A DNA stretch of 64,000 nucleotides from Flavobacterium sp. LC2016-12 (GCF_015351595.1 NZ_JADKPT010000014.1:62001-126000); one strand, 5' to 3'; counted from the stretch's first letter, positions 53,101 through 61,809 are shown. Translations and numbers: made by a program. Notes: generated from the letters alone by a model not told the origin.

Positions 53101-56024
53101 CTGTAAAATGGTGCAGGTGTAGTAATTGTAATAGTACCTCCTTTGCCGCAGCTTGGATAAGTAACTTTATATTCTGCCTCTTTTATTTTGGCAGGTGTAA
53201 ATTCAACTACAAGGTTTCCTGACTCACATCCTTCTTTATTTTTTATTTTTAATTGATATTTAAATCCTACAGGAAGATTTGAAGCTGTAGGGTTGGTACT
53301 CCAACTTAAACCACCATCAAAACTATATAAAGCGGCTGATGTCGTAATCGTAATACTTCCGGTCGCATTACTATCACAAGTTGTTGGATGCGTTATTGTA
53401 TAAGTAGGAGGATCAAGGAAATTGAAATTAAGACTAAACCAATTATTTTCACTTATACAGCCTGATTTATTTTTAATCCTAAGAAAGCCGCTTACGCCAC
53501 CATTAGGATATTTAATAAGATTTGGATCCGTACTCCATGTTCCTCCATCATCAAAACTATAAAATGCAGCAGGGGTGGTTATAGTCACACGTCCTGGAGT
53601 AGCACAAGTAGGTTGTACAGCTAAAAATTCGGGACGTTCTAAAAAATAAGCATTATTTATATTGGCAATTGCATAATTTGATTCACAGCCTAAAGAATTT
53701 TTAATTTTCAGGAAGTAAGTTCCATAATCTAAATTAGAAATGTTTGGACTTGTACCCCATGTTTTTCCTCCATCAAAACTATAAGATGCAGCAGGGGTTG
53801 TAATTGAAATACTCCATTTTGATTCCGTTTCACAATTTGGATTTATTATTTTGTACGCAGGCTCATCAAGATAAAAAGGAGGTAAATAGGCATATTCAAC
53901 ATCGGATTCACAGCCTAATTCATTTTTAATTTTAATATAATAAGTACCCGAAGGTAAATCAGTTGACGTTGGATTTGTTGTCCATGTCTCTCCATTATCA
54001 AAACTATAAAAGGCTGCCGCAGTATTTATGGTAATACTGCCGTTTGTTGTACATGCAGGGTTTATTATGGTATAAGTTGGCTTAGATATATAAAAATTTA
54101 TTTTAACTTGATAGACTTGTGATTCACACCCTAGTCCATTTTCCGTTTTTAACATGTAATTGCCAGGCTGTAAATTATTAAAAATAGGTTTTACCTGCCA
54201 AGTTTGTCCGTTGTCAACACTATATTTATTTGAAGAGTTTAAAAAAATAACGCTTCCGGTATTACTACAAGTACTTGGTTGAATAATTTTAACTTCCGGG
54301 TATGGTTTAGAAAATGAATTCAAATAAATTTGATTGAAATAAGGTTTCGATTCACATCCAAATTCATCTTTAATTCTAACATTATAATAACCAGAAGGTA
54401 AATCAGTTGCTGTTGGATTTGTTGTCCATGTTTCTCCATTATCAACACTATATTCTGATGCGGGGCTAGTAATAGTAATACTGCCTCCATGATTACAGAT
54501 AGGCTGTGTTACAGTATAGGTTGGAGAATTAATATAAGATGGAAAAAGCAATACGCTTTGAGAATAGGATTCGCATCCGCTACTGTTTTTTATTTTAAGT
54601 AAATAATTGCCAGCAGGTAGATTTGCTTTGGTAGCACTGTTTTGCCAAGTCAAACCATCATCAAAACTAAATTGTGACGCCAGGGTTGTTATAGTAATAG
54701 TTCCACCAGAACTACAAGTTGGCTGAATAATTGAAAATGTTGGGCGGTCTAGTAATATTGGGGGATCAATTGTTACAATTGTAGGTGTAGAAATACAGCC
54801 AGAAGCTGTTCTTGTTTGAACATAATATTTGCCATATTCTTTTGTGGGAAAGTTGGCATCTGTTTGCCATACCAAATCTTTTGTAACATAGTTGTCATCT
54901 GAAAGGAAAGCCAAACCTTTATCAAAACTATATTCTATTCCTGGGTCGTTAACTTTAATATAACCATTTATATCCTTACAAGTAGGCTGAACTACTGTTA
55001 CAGAAGGATTAGGAATGAAATTATTTATAGTTAATTTTGAACTTATGAAGCAATCATTTCCATCTGTAACTTTTACACTATATTCTCCCAAATTTGTTTT
55101 AACGGAAGGAATTGGATAAGATTTATTAGTAGCTCCAATTATCGCTATTCCATTTCTATACCATTGAAAAGTTGCTAAATTCATGGTTTTAGTCAGGTTA
55201 GCAGTCAATATTAAATCATTATTGCAGAAATTGCCACTTTGAAGAATAGTAACACCAAAATTTTCAGCAGTATTTAATCTTAAATTATCATATAAGAAAG
55301 AAGGTTCATAATCAGTGTTAAATGATGGAGGTAGTATTTTCTCTGGTCCTATAATTATTGCGTTAATATCAACATTTGTGGTAAAGCTAATCGTTACTTC
55401 TCCCCAAATAGTCTGAGGTTGGTATAAAACTTTTCCAATTTCAATCCAGGATGGGTCAAATGAATTTGGATCTGAGTTGGTATATAATGGTAAATTATCT
55501 TTATTATTACATCCATAAAGTGTTACATAAGTAGGTGCTAAAAAATTAAAATCAAAACGTTTACTTAGGTTCGTTGTTTCGGTACTCATTAATGTAGCAA
55601 TATTCAGTGTTAACTGATAGTTTATTCCACTACGTAATGAGCTTGATAATTTAGTAGCGATATATTCTTTTTTGTTGTTTTTGTATACAGCTCTGAAAAT
55701 TCCTTTACCATCGGGGAAATTTTGGAGATTTTTGCTGTAAATGGTATTAAAAAGATAGCAGTCTGCATTTAAATAATCTGGAGATGGGGTTGTTCCTTTT
55801 GTCCAATAAGTGGTTGTAGGCATATCATCATAACCTTGAGGACATGTCGTTTTTTCTTCAAAAGAAGAATTTGGTAAAATTGAAACAGTTTTATTACAAG
55901 TACAATCACTGTCATTTAAATCTATTTTTCCATCACCGTCATCGTCAATACCATTGTTACAGTTTTCTTGGGAATAGCAAAAAAGTGAAAAAAATAAAAA
56001 TAAAATAAGTAATTTATGTTTCAT
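50178..56024 (-). CDS. Giant T9SS-exported repeat adhesin
   Basis: A 1948-residue surface protein with signal peptide MKHKLLILFLFFSLFCYSQ. After a calcium-type EF-hand-like loop (NGIDDDGDGKIDLND) and a jelly-roll-like region, an Ig-like module (about 250-340) leads into some 15 modules of about 73 aa each. Their consensus is YSFDNGxTWxTNPTATNLP...KIKNxxGCES (residues about 345-1485), resembling SprB repeats. Five Ig-like modules of about 75 aa follow with IKWYD and TYYASQT words. The C-terminal 85 residues (YFTPNNDTFHDTW, FDRYGKFIKEL, and a final HFSLKR) are a type-B T9SS sorting domain. Probably a gliding or attachment adhesin. Confidence 0.9.
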   Translation of the reverse strand: MKHKLLILFLFFSLFCYSQENCNNGIDDDGDGKIDLNDSDCTCNKTVSILPNSSFEEKTTCPQGYDDMPTTTYWTKGTTPSPDYLNADCYLFNTIYSKNLQNFPDGKGIFRAVYKNNKKEYIATKLSSSLRSGINYQLTLNIATLMSTETTNLSKRFDFNFLAPTYVTLYGCNNKDNLPLYTNSDPNSFDPSWIEIGKVLYQPQTIWGEVTISFTTNVDINAIIIGPEKILPPSFNTDYEPSFLYDNLRLNTAENFGVTILQSGNFCNNDLILTANLTKTMNLATFQWYRNGIAIIGATNKSYPIPSVKTNLGEYSVKVTDGNDCFISSKLTINNFIPNPSVTVVQPTCKDINGYIKVNDPGIEYSFDKGLAFLSDDNYVTKDLVWQTDANFPTKEYGKYYVQTRTASGCISTPTIVTIDPPILLDRPTFSIIQPTCSSGGTITITTLASQFSFDDGLTWQNSATKANLPAGNYLLKIKNSSGCESYSQSVLLFPSYINSPTYTVTQPICNHGGSITITSPASEYSVDNGETWTTNPTATDLPSGYYNVRIKDEFGCESKPYFNQIYLNSFSKPYPEVKIIQPSTCSNTGSVIFLNSSNKYSVDNGQTWQVKPIFNNLQPGNYMLKTENGLGCESQVYQVKINFYISKPTYTIINPACTTNGSITINTAAAFYSFDNGETWTTNPTSTDLPSGTYYIKIKNELGCESDVEYAYLPPFYLDEPAYKIINPNCETESKWSISITTPAASYSFDGGKTWGTSPNISNLDYGTYFLKIKNSLGCESNYAIANINNAYFLERPEFLAVQPTCATPGRVTITTPAAFYSFDDGGTWSTDPNLIKYPNGGVSGFLRIKNKSGCISENNWFSLNFNFLDPPTYTITHPTTCDSNATGSITITTSAALYSFDGGLSWSTNPTASNLPVGFKYQLKIKNKEGCESGNLVVEFTPAKIKEAEYKVTYPSCGKGGTITITTPAPFYSFDGGETWGTNPTATNLPLGFYYPKIKNESGCISETLYSVNFNEEYLSDFNIQVTQPTCESKNKGSITIDPLFDQYSFDDGRTWSQYNTATNLTPGNYSIVVKNNLGCQSWWRVATLYDFYLPTPNYTTTPPICGTGGSITITTPAALYSFDNGVNWTTNPTAANLDEGYYTINIKNELGCEAYPQNIYIPKFYIDSPLYSIIQPNCESLGSITFTTAAFGYSIDNGNTWRTDSTFPNLTTGNYLLKIKNALGCESNSSSVSLYNVNLPAQEPTVSIQQPSSCTAAKGRISVTTNAAFYSFDNGQTWDTNATATNLISGDYFIKIKNNTTGCPSPATKATINPPLDAIVPSYVVSQPISCINPFGSIKITTAASKYSFDNGVTWKINSDSGDLAVGNYKIMVQNSAGCESEAVSIQINPPTDSPSVPTYSTIQPNCNNNQGKITILSIASEYSFDNGANWSTTATSLFLNPGEYFLKIKNSNGCISEATKATITPFINSLPAPEILNSKIFCIQQNATLDNIEINGQNIKWYNSLTAGTLLANTTILQNGITYYASQTINGCESERTPVTINIQNTTPPTGNANQPFCSAQNPTIANLYVTGNSIKWYDALNGGSLLSETTSLVDGKTYYASQTVNTCESPRFGITVSIVDTPSAPILSGQTEFCKTENATLNNIQITGQNLKWYDTNFSAAILPNTTLLQDNKTYYVSQTVGCESDRTPILVQVYDTALPTGSTSKQYCIDENATIASIGIVGTNLKWYDSAINGSTLPETTLLQNTTYYATQTENNCESKRLAVTVKIQDTQPPTAASPQRFCIQKKASLNDIDITGENIKWFDSVSSDISLSGSTPLENGITYYASQTINSCESDRIPITIQILETTTGDCINFVDELPYPKYFTPNNDTFHDTWTIDFAYLAPNTGIRIFDRYGKFIKELHNNGAWDGTYLGSQEPAADYWFTVTRLNGTEFRGHFSLKR

Positions 56025-56044
56025 AGGTTAATTTTCGGTTGAAG

Positions 56045-56052
56045 CAAATGTA
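56045..56052 (-). promoter_or_regulatory. -7 promoter box for the giant adhesin
   Basis: TACATTTG on the minus strand followed by CTT, 20 nt before the start codon. Confidence 0.5.
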
Positions 56053-56123
56053 ATTAAATATCTACAAAATAAAACTAAAATTACCCTCGTCAATCTTTTC
56101 CTAGAAAGTCTCTAAATATCCCT

Positions 56124-56131
56124 TATTTTTG
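56124..56131 (+). promoter_or_regulatory. -7 promoter box for the radical SAM gene
   Basis: TATTTTTG followed by CAA, only 14 nt before the TTG start codon; the leader is therefore about 7 nt or less. Confidence 0.5.
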
Positions 56132-56145
56132 CAAAAACATTTCTT

Positions 56146-58380
56146 TTGAAAACAAAGCTTTTTATTATCACGCCTCCTTTTACACAACTGAATACGCCGT
56201 ATCCGGCAACAGCTTACATAAAAGGATTTCTAAATACGAAAAATATCGAATCCGTTCAGGCTGATTTGGGTATTGATGTGATTTTGGAATTATTTTCGAA
56301 GAAAGGGCTTATAGATTTGTTTCAGGTTTCAAGTTTCAGGTTTGCTTCGCCAGTTCGAGTTTCAGTCTCGGGTGAAGTTGTTGGAAACGAAATCTCGGAT
56401 AATTCGAAACGTATTTTTGCTTTGCAGGACGAATACATCAAAACTATTGATGCTGTAATTCAGTTTTTACAGGGAAAAAATCCAACACTAGCATTACAGA
56501 TTTGTCAGGAAGATTTTTTACCAGAAGCTTCTCGTTTTGCTCAGCTAGAAGAACTCGATTGGGCTTTCGGAACAATGGGAACGCAGGATAAGGCAAAACA
56601 TTTGGCGACTTTGTATCTCGAAGATATTTCGGATTATATTGTAGAATGTGTCGATGAAAATTTTGGCTTTAGCCGATATGCAGAACGTTTAGGCCGAAGC
56701 GCCAATTCTTTTGATGAACTTTACGAAGCTTTACAGCAAGAACCAACCTATATTGATTCGATTTTAATTTCGCTTTTGAAAGCTAAAATTGAAACCGTTA
56801 AACCAACATTCTTTTTAATTTCTGTTCCCTTTCCGGGGAATTTATATAGCGCGTTTCGTTGTGCACAATGGGTAAAACAAAATCATCCTGAAATTAAGAT
56901 TTCAATGGGAGGCGGTTTCCCAAATACCGAATTGCGTTCTCTTTCTGATAAACGCGTTTTTGAGTTTTTTGATTTTATTACTTTGGATGATGGAGAAGTT
57001 CCGATTGAAGAATTAATTTTCAATTTAGAAAATCCAAGTTCAGATTCTTATAAAAGAACTTTTTTACTTGAAAATGGAGAAGTGGTCTACAAAAACAATT
57101 CGTTAAAACACGACTACAAACAAGCATTTGTTGGAACTCCGGATTATTCTGATTTACCTTTGGATAAATACATTTCGGTTATCGAAATCGTAAATCCAAT
57201 GCACAGAATGTGGAGCGACGGCCGTTGGAATAAACTCACAATGGCGCACGGCTGTTATTGGGGAAAATGTACTTTCTGTGATATCTCATTAGATTATATC
57301 AAAGTTTACGAACCTGTTGCTGCCAATTTGCTGTGCGACAGAATGGAAGAAATGATGCTTCAAACAGGCCAAAATGGTTTTCATTTTGTGGATGAAGCAG
57401 CACCGCCAGCTTTAATGCGTGCTTTGGCATTAGAAATTTTACGCCGAAAATTAGCCGTAACCTGGTGGACAAATATTCGTTTTGAAAAAAGCTTTTCGAA
57501 AGATTTATGTTTGCTCTTAAAAGCTTCTGGCTGTATCGCCGTTTCCGGAGGTTTAGAAGTGGCTTCTGATAGATTATTAAAATTAATTGACAAAGGAGTT
57601 ACTGTTGAACAAGTAGCAAAAGTAACCCGCAATTTTACCGAAGCCGGAATCATGGTGCACGCGTATTTAATGTACGGATATCCAACGCAGACAATTCAGG
57701 AAACCATTGACAGTCTCGAAATGGTGCGTCAATTGTTTGAAGCCGGAATTTTGCAATCTGGCTTTTGGCATCAATTTGCTATGACAGCGCATAGTCCGGT
57801 TGGATTGTATCCGGAGAAATTTGGCGTTACAAAAGCAACAGAAGCAATTGGAACATTTGCTAATAACGATATTGATTATACAGACTCTACAGGAATCAAC
57901 CACGATAAATTCAGTTTCGGATTAAAGAAATCGCTTTTTAATTTCATGCACGGAATCTGTTTCGATTACGAATTACAAGATTGGTTCGATTTTAAAATTC
58001 CAAAGACTAAAATTGATCCCGATTTTATTTTCAATGCGCTTGAAGAAGGAAATGATTTCAACACTAAACCAAATGCAAAAGTGGTTTGGCTTGGCGGAAA
58101 ACCTTCAGTAGAACATTTCACAAAATCAAAAAAAGGAAATTCGTGGGAAATGATGAGTTTTACCTTTCACGATAAAAAGGAAAGTTTTAACCTTCAGACC
58201 AATAAAAATGAAGGCGAATGGTTGATTGAAATTTTGAGTAAAATCTCGATTTCAAATGCTAAGAATTATACGTTTCAGGAAATAAAAGCAGATTTTGAAA
58301 CGCAATTGGAGGATTTCGAATTGTTTTGGTATTCAAAGCCTGTTAATACTTTACGAGAGTTTGGGTTATTGGTTTTATAA
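56146..58380 (+). CDS. Radical SAM protein with degenerate B12-binding-like region
   Basis: A 744-residue protein starting at a TTG codon, since no in-frame ATG precedes the conserved KTKLFIITPPF. A region around residue 215-290 (FFLISVPFPGNLYSAF, then KISMGGGFPNTELR) resembles a cobalamin-binding fold. The iron-sulfur motif HGCYWGKCTFC gives Cys370-x4-Cys375-x2-Cys378 instead of the usual CxxxCxxC. About 20 residues (57-75) are coded by DNA that looks like an inserted intergenic repeat. Enzymatic role unknown; it ends 1 nt from the convergent MBL hydrolase gene. Confidence 0.83.
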   Translation: MKTKLFIITPPFTQLNTPYPATAYIKGFLNTKNIESVQADLGIDVILELFSKKGLIDLFQVSSFRFASPVRVSVSGEVVGNEISDNSKRIFALQDEYIKTIDAVIQFLQGKNPTLALQICQEDFLPEASRFAQLEELDWAFGTMGTQDKAKHLATLYLEDISDYIVECVDENFGFSRYAERLGRSANSFDELYEALQQEPTYIDSILISLLKAKIETVKPTFFLISVPFPGNLYSAFRCAQWVKQNHPEIKISMGGGFPNTELRSLSDKRVFEFFDFITLDDGEVPIEELIFNLENPSSDSYKRTFLLENGEVVYKNNSLKHDYKQAFVGTPDYSDLPLDKYISVIEIVNPMHRMWSDGRWNKLTMAHGCYWGKCTFCDISLDYIKVYEPVAANLLCDRMEEMMLQTGQNGFHFVDEAAPPALMRALALEILRRKLAVTWWTNIRFEKSFSKDLCLLLKASGCIAVSGGLEVASDRLLKLIDKGVTVEQVAKVTRNFTEAGIMVHAYLMYGYPTQTIQETIDSLEMVRQLFEAGILQSGFWHQFAMTAHSPVGLYPEKFGVTKATEAIGTFANNDIDYTDSTGINHDKFSFGLKKSLFNFMHGICFDYELQDWFDFKIPKTKIDPDFIFNALEEGNDFNTKPNAKVVWLGGKPSVEHFTKSKKGNSWEMMSFTFHDKKESFNLQTNKNEGEWLIEILSKISISNAKNYTFQEIKADFETQLEDFELFWYSKPVNTLREFGLLVL

Positions 58381-58381
58381 A

Positions 58382-59146
58382 TCAATACTCCACAAAAGTC
58401 CCATCAGCAGGAACTGCAGTTTTAGACAAAAGATCATTTTCAGATAAAGCATTTTTCAATTGCTCTCTCGTCGTAGGGCAATGATTCAAAGCTTCTAAAT
58501 GGTTCGCGAAAACTTTCCCAGGCGCCAATGCTGTAAATTTCAAAATATCGTTCATTCGCATTAATAAAGGCTGACCAATATCTAATCTTGCTGTTCCGCA
58601 AGCGACCGTTGAAATGTCTGGTTTAAATTCAACCAAAACTTTTTGTACGTGTTCCGTGAAAACAGTATCTGAACTGATATAAATAGATTTTTCATTGGCT
58701 AATTCAATAAAAAAGCCCATTACATTTCCCATCAATTTTGCGATAAATCCGTAGCCATGAATCGCTGGAATTCCAGTTATTTTTCCATCCAGAAAAGGTT
58801 GAGGTTCCCAATACTTTAAAGTTTGAGTAATGTTTAAACCTCTTTTGGTTAATTCTTTTTCAATTTGTACACTACAAATTACCGGAATGCTTTTTCGTCT
58901 TAAAAAAACTTCGCCAGCTTTGTCAATATGGTCCGGATGTAAATGAGTAATGAGGCAATGTGTTACTTTGCTTAAAATTTCACGACTGTTTTTTGGCAGA
59001 GAAACCAAAGGATTTCTATGAGGGCTGTAACGAAAGATGGTAAAGGGCGGAATCGTTTTTCTTTTTCCTAGCATCGGGTCAACTAAAATCACATGTTGCT
59101 CCGTTTCAATAACTAAAGTAGCGTTACGTAAATGATGTAATTTCAT
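58382..59146 (-). CDS. MBL-fold metallo-hydrolase
   Basis: A 254-residue metallo-beta-lactamase-fold hydrolase. THLHPDHID near residue 70 is the metal motif, preceded by VILVDPMLG, and later elements include IPAIHGYG, YISSDTVF and VFANHLEALNHC, similar to UlaG-type lactonases or phosphodiesterases. The start is set at the ATG (MKLHHLRN) because the promoter -7 box overlaps the upstream TTG codon. The -7 box lies 6 nt from this ATG, again predicting a nearly leaderless mRNA. Confidence 0.88.
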   Translation of the reverse strand: MKLHHLRNATLVIETEQHVILVDPMLGKRKTIPPFTIFRYSPHRNPLVSLPKNSREILSKVTHCLITHLHPDHIDKAGEVFLRRKSIPVICSVQIEKELTKRGLNITQTLKYWEPQPFLDGKITGIPAIHGYGFIAKLMGNVMGFFIELANEKSIYISSDTVFTEHVQKVLVEFKPDISTVACGTARLDIGQPLLMRMNDILKFTALAPGKVFANHLEALNHCPTTREQLKNALSENDLLSKTAVPADGTFVEY

Positions 59147-59152
59147 ATCATG

Positions 59153-59160
59153 CAAAATTA
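59153..59160 (-). promoter_or_regulatory. -7 promoter box for the MBL hydrolase
   Basis: TAATTTTG followed by CAT on the minus strand, 6 nt before the chosen ATG. Confidence 0.5.
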
Positions 59161-59267
59161 GAACTTAAAAATACAAAGATTTTTCAAATTTAATTTACAG
59201 ATTATTCTTTATTTTTAACAGAATTGTTATTATTTAAGATGGAATCTTTACAATGCTTCCAAAGCAA

Positions 59268-59954
59268 TTAAACAATAGAAAATCGAAACCCAATTCCGTG
59301 TAGGTTTTCGATTGAGATTCCGTTTTCATTTGCCAGGATTTTGCGCAGTCGCGAAATAAAAACATCAAGACTTCTTCCCATAAAATAATCATCCGTTCCC
59401 CAAAGAGAGGTCAAAATCTGTTCTCTTTTTAAAACCGAGTTTTTATTGTCGAGAAATAATTTTAGCAATTCAGCTTCGCGTTGCGTGAGACCAATTTTTT
59501 CACTTTCATTAAAAAGAATAAAGTTTTTAGTATCAAACTGGTATTTTCCAATTTCATAAACTGCTTTTTCAATCGGTATATTTTTCTGTGAACGTTTTAA
59601 AAAAATCTCGATTTTCAAAAGTAATTCCTCAATACTAAAAGGCTTAACCAGATAATCATCAGCTCCCAGACGCAATCCTTTAATGCGGTCTTCTTTTAAA
59701 GTTTTGGCCGAAAGAAAAATAATTGGAATATCAGTATTGGCTTTTCTAATTTCAGTTGCCAATTCAAAACCATCCATTTTGGGCATCATAATGTCGAAAA
59801 TGCAAATGTCGAAACTTTCTTTTTTAAAGGTTTCCAGACCCAGTTTTCCATCAGGACAATGAATAACCTCGTAGTTATTTTGCTCCAGATTGTCTTTGGT
59901 TAAAAACGCTAAGGTTTCATCGTCTTCGGTATAAAGTATTCTGAATTGTTTCAT
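59268..59954 (-). CDS. OmpR-family response regulator
   Basis: A 228-residue receiver plus winged-helix protein. The phospho-acceptor is Asp54 (CIFDIMMPKMDGFE), with S82 and K104 (VKPF) completing the switch. The C-terminal DNA-binding domain reads IGLTQREAELLKLFLDNKNS and ISRLRKILANE. It overlaps its cognate kinase gene by four nucleotides. The two are divergent from DUF1573 across a spacer with three TTAACA boxes spaced like OmpR-family direct repeats; regulation of that gene or self-regulation is likely. Confidence 0.95.
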   Translation of the reverse strand: MKQFRILYTEDDETLAFLTKDNLEQNNYEVIHCPDGKLGLETFKKESFDICIFDIMMPKMDGFELATEIRKANTDIPIIFLSAKTLKEDRIKGLRLGADDYLVKPFSIEELLLKIEIFLKRSQKNIPIEKAVYEIGKYQFDTKNFILFNESEKIGLTQREAELLKLFLDNKNSVLKREQILTSLWGTDDYFMGRSLDVFISRLRKILANENGISIENLHGIGFRFSIV

Positions 59955-61213
59955 TTTTTATAAGGAATTGACAAAGTTATAGTGATGCCTTTTTCTAAGT
60001 TATTTTCGGCTTTTATTTTCCAGTTCTGAAGATTACAAATTTCTTTGACGTAATATAAACCGAGTCCAAAGCCGTTTACTTCATTGCTTTTTTCGTTTTG
60101 AGCACGATAAAACTTATCAAAGATAAGCGAAATGTTTTTAGGAGAAATTCCAATTCCGTTATCAATAAAAGCAACTTTCAAAATTTGATTTTCTAAGATA
60201 ATTCGAATTGTAATATCTGGCTTTTCAGAACAATATTTTACAGCATTATCAAGCAAATTGTACACTAAATTACTGAAATGAAAAACATCAGTTTCAATAT
60301 AATATTCTTCTGAAGCACTATCAATTTTAATTGAGGCTTCAGGATATTTCATTTGAATATTTTCAATCGTTTCCTGAATAATAGGAACGATTAATAGCGT
60401 TTCTTTTTTTAGTTCCAAAGGCGAATAATCTGCTTTCGAAATATTTAAAATCTGTTCAATATGACTGTTAAGTTTATTGCTTTGATTGATTATAATATCC
60501 GTATAAGTATGCAGTTTTTTATCTTCTTTAATCGGATTTTGTTCAATTAAATATTTTGATGCAATTAAAATGGATGACAAAGGTGTTTTGAATTCATGCG
60601 TCATATTATTGATGAAATCCCTTTGCAACTCAGAATATTTTTTTTGCTGTAAAAGTGTAAAAATAGAATAGACATAAATCAGTAAAATCAAAATCAATGC
60701 AATCGAAAGGATAAACCAAAAACGCATCGAACTGAATAAATAAGTGGTTTCATTAGGAAAACGAACAGCAAAATAATATACCAAATCTTTATGTTTGGGG
60801 AAAGAAACGGCCTTTTTTTCTTTTCCTTTTTCAGATGATGAAATGTATTTCCCGTAAACCATTTCGTCGCTTTGGCAATTGTACACCGCATATTCAAAAT
60901 CGGTTGTAATATGCATTTTCTTGAATTCTGATCTTAAATAAAATTCCAGAATATCTGGCTCAAACGCATTTTCGATGTTTACGATATAATAATCGTTAGA
61001 AATTTTCCGAACAGGATTTTGACATGATGGTTCATGATCTTTTCCATCGTATAATTTTCGCGCCACTTCAAGTAAAGCTATATTGGCTTTCTGACTCAGT
61101 TTTTTTTGTTCGAGTGTAAAAGCCTCTTTGGTCCAAAGCAATTGTGCCACCAATATGCTGATAATGGCGATCAATCCTAAGAGGATAATACTATTAAGTT
61201 TATTTATTTTCAA
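59951..61213 (-). CDS. Sensor histidine kinase
   Basis: A 420-residue inner-membrane kinase: TM1 near residues 9-27, a small periplasmic sensor domain (about 30-164) with two Cys (C64, C113), TM2 near 165-188. The DHp helix follows with His206 (NNMTHEFKTPLSSIL), then the HATPase with NLLDNAVKYC, IDNGIGI and GFGLGLYYVKEI. No PAS or HAMP domain. The stimulus is unknown; the two cysteines could sense redox or metal. Encoded immediately before its response regulator, overlapping by four nucleotides. Confidence 0.94.
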   Translation of the reverse strand: MKINKLNSIILLGLIAIISILVAQLLWTKEAFTLEQKKLSQKANIALLEVARKLYDGKDHEPSCQNPVRKISNDYYIVNIENAFEPDILEFYLRSEFKKMHITTDFEYAVYNCQSDEMVYGKYISSSEKGKEKKAVSFPKHKDLVYYFAVRFPNETTYLFSSMRFWFILSIALILILLIYVYSIFTLLQQKKYSELQRDFINNMTHEFKTPLSSILIASKYLIEQNPIKEDKKLHTYTDIIINQSNKLNSHIEQILNISKADYSPLELKKETLLIVPIIQETIENIQMKYPEASIKIDSASEEYYIETDVFHFSNLVYNLLDNAVKYCSEKPDITIRIILENQILKVAFIDNGIGISPKNISLIFDKFYRAQNEKSNEVNGFGLGLYYVKEICNLQNWKIKAENNLEKGITITLSIPYKK

Positions 61214-61269
61214 GAAAACAGTGTTTTTTAGAATGTAATATTAATGAAAATTATAGTGAAAAACAGCGA

Positions 61270-61307
61270 TTAACAAGTCGTTAACAAAGATTTGAAACCG
61301 GTTAACA
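61270..61307. promoter_or_regulatory. Three phased TTAACA repeats upstream of DUF1573
   Basis: TTAACA occurs at 61270-61275, 61281-61286 and 61302-61307, with spacings of 11 and 21 nt, i.e. about one and two DNA turns. A longer word, aacagcgatt, also recurs 42 nt apart. The spacing matches OmpR/PhoP-type response-regulator boxes, and the adjacent response regulator is the obvious candidate. Confidence 0.65.
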
Positions 61308-61328
61308 GCGATTTGATTTTGTCTGAAG

Positions 61329-61336
61329 TACTTTTG
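61329..61336 (+). promoter_or_regulatory. -7 promoter box for the DUF1573 gene
   Basis: TACTTTTG. No -33 TTTG at proper distance; the nearest TTAACA box sits about 21 nt upstream, where an activator could replace it. Confidence 0.55.
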
Positions 61337-61377
61337 AAATAGAAATTCGAACTATAAACCATTAAAATATAATAACT

Positions 61378-61785
61378 ATGAAAATCATCAAAATCTCAAT
61401 GTTGGCTTTGGCTTTAGGCCTAATGTCTTTTTCAGCAATTGTGCCTGCAAAAGTAATTGCATCTAAAATTGAGGCAACAGCTTCAACAATAGCTTGGAAA
61501 GCCGAAACTATCGATGTGGGACAAATTCCACAAGGAACGCCAAAAGCAATTGTTTATGAATTTAAAAATACAGGAAAAACAGCAGTTGTAATTACAAATG
61601 TGCAGGGATCTTGCGGTTGTACTGCAACAGATTATACTAAAGAACCAATTTTACCTGGTAAAACGGCTAAAGTTACTGCTACTTACAACGCAGCAAACAA
61701 AGGGGCTTTTACAAAAACAGTAACGGTTACAACAAGTGCTGAAACGACTCCAAAAATTCTTACCCTCAAAGGAACGGTAATCTAA
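61378..61785 (+). CDS. DUF1573 secreted protein
   Basis: A 135-residue periplasmic or exported protein with signal peptide MKIIKISMLALALGLMSFSA. The DUF1573 core has AIVYEFKNTGKTAVVITNVQ, the CGCTATDYTKEPI element and PGKTAKVTATYN, an immunoglobulin-like fold. Its conserved CxC is present (SCGCT). The molecular role of the family is unknown. It stands alone, divergent from the two-component system whose putative binding boxes lie in its promoter. Confidence 0.9.
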   Translation: MKIIKISMLALALGLMSFSAIVPAKVIASKIEATASTIAWKAETIDVGQIPQGTPKAIVYEFKNTGKTAVVITNVQGSCGCTATDYTKEPILPGKTAKVTATYNAANKGAFTKTVTVTTSAETTPKILTLKGTVI

Positions 61786-61809
61786 ATAAAGGTTGATTTA
61801 TAAAGGGGA

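Noticed and set aside
50178..56024. Possible CRISPR or tandem-repeat array
   Set aside because: The repeats are about 220 nt coding modules in one long frame, not short direct repeats with spacers.
59147..59155. TTG start of the MBL hydrolase
   Set aside because: The -7 box overlaps this codon, so the ATG at 59146 is the more likely start.
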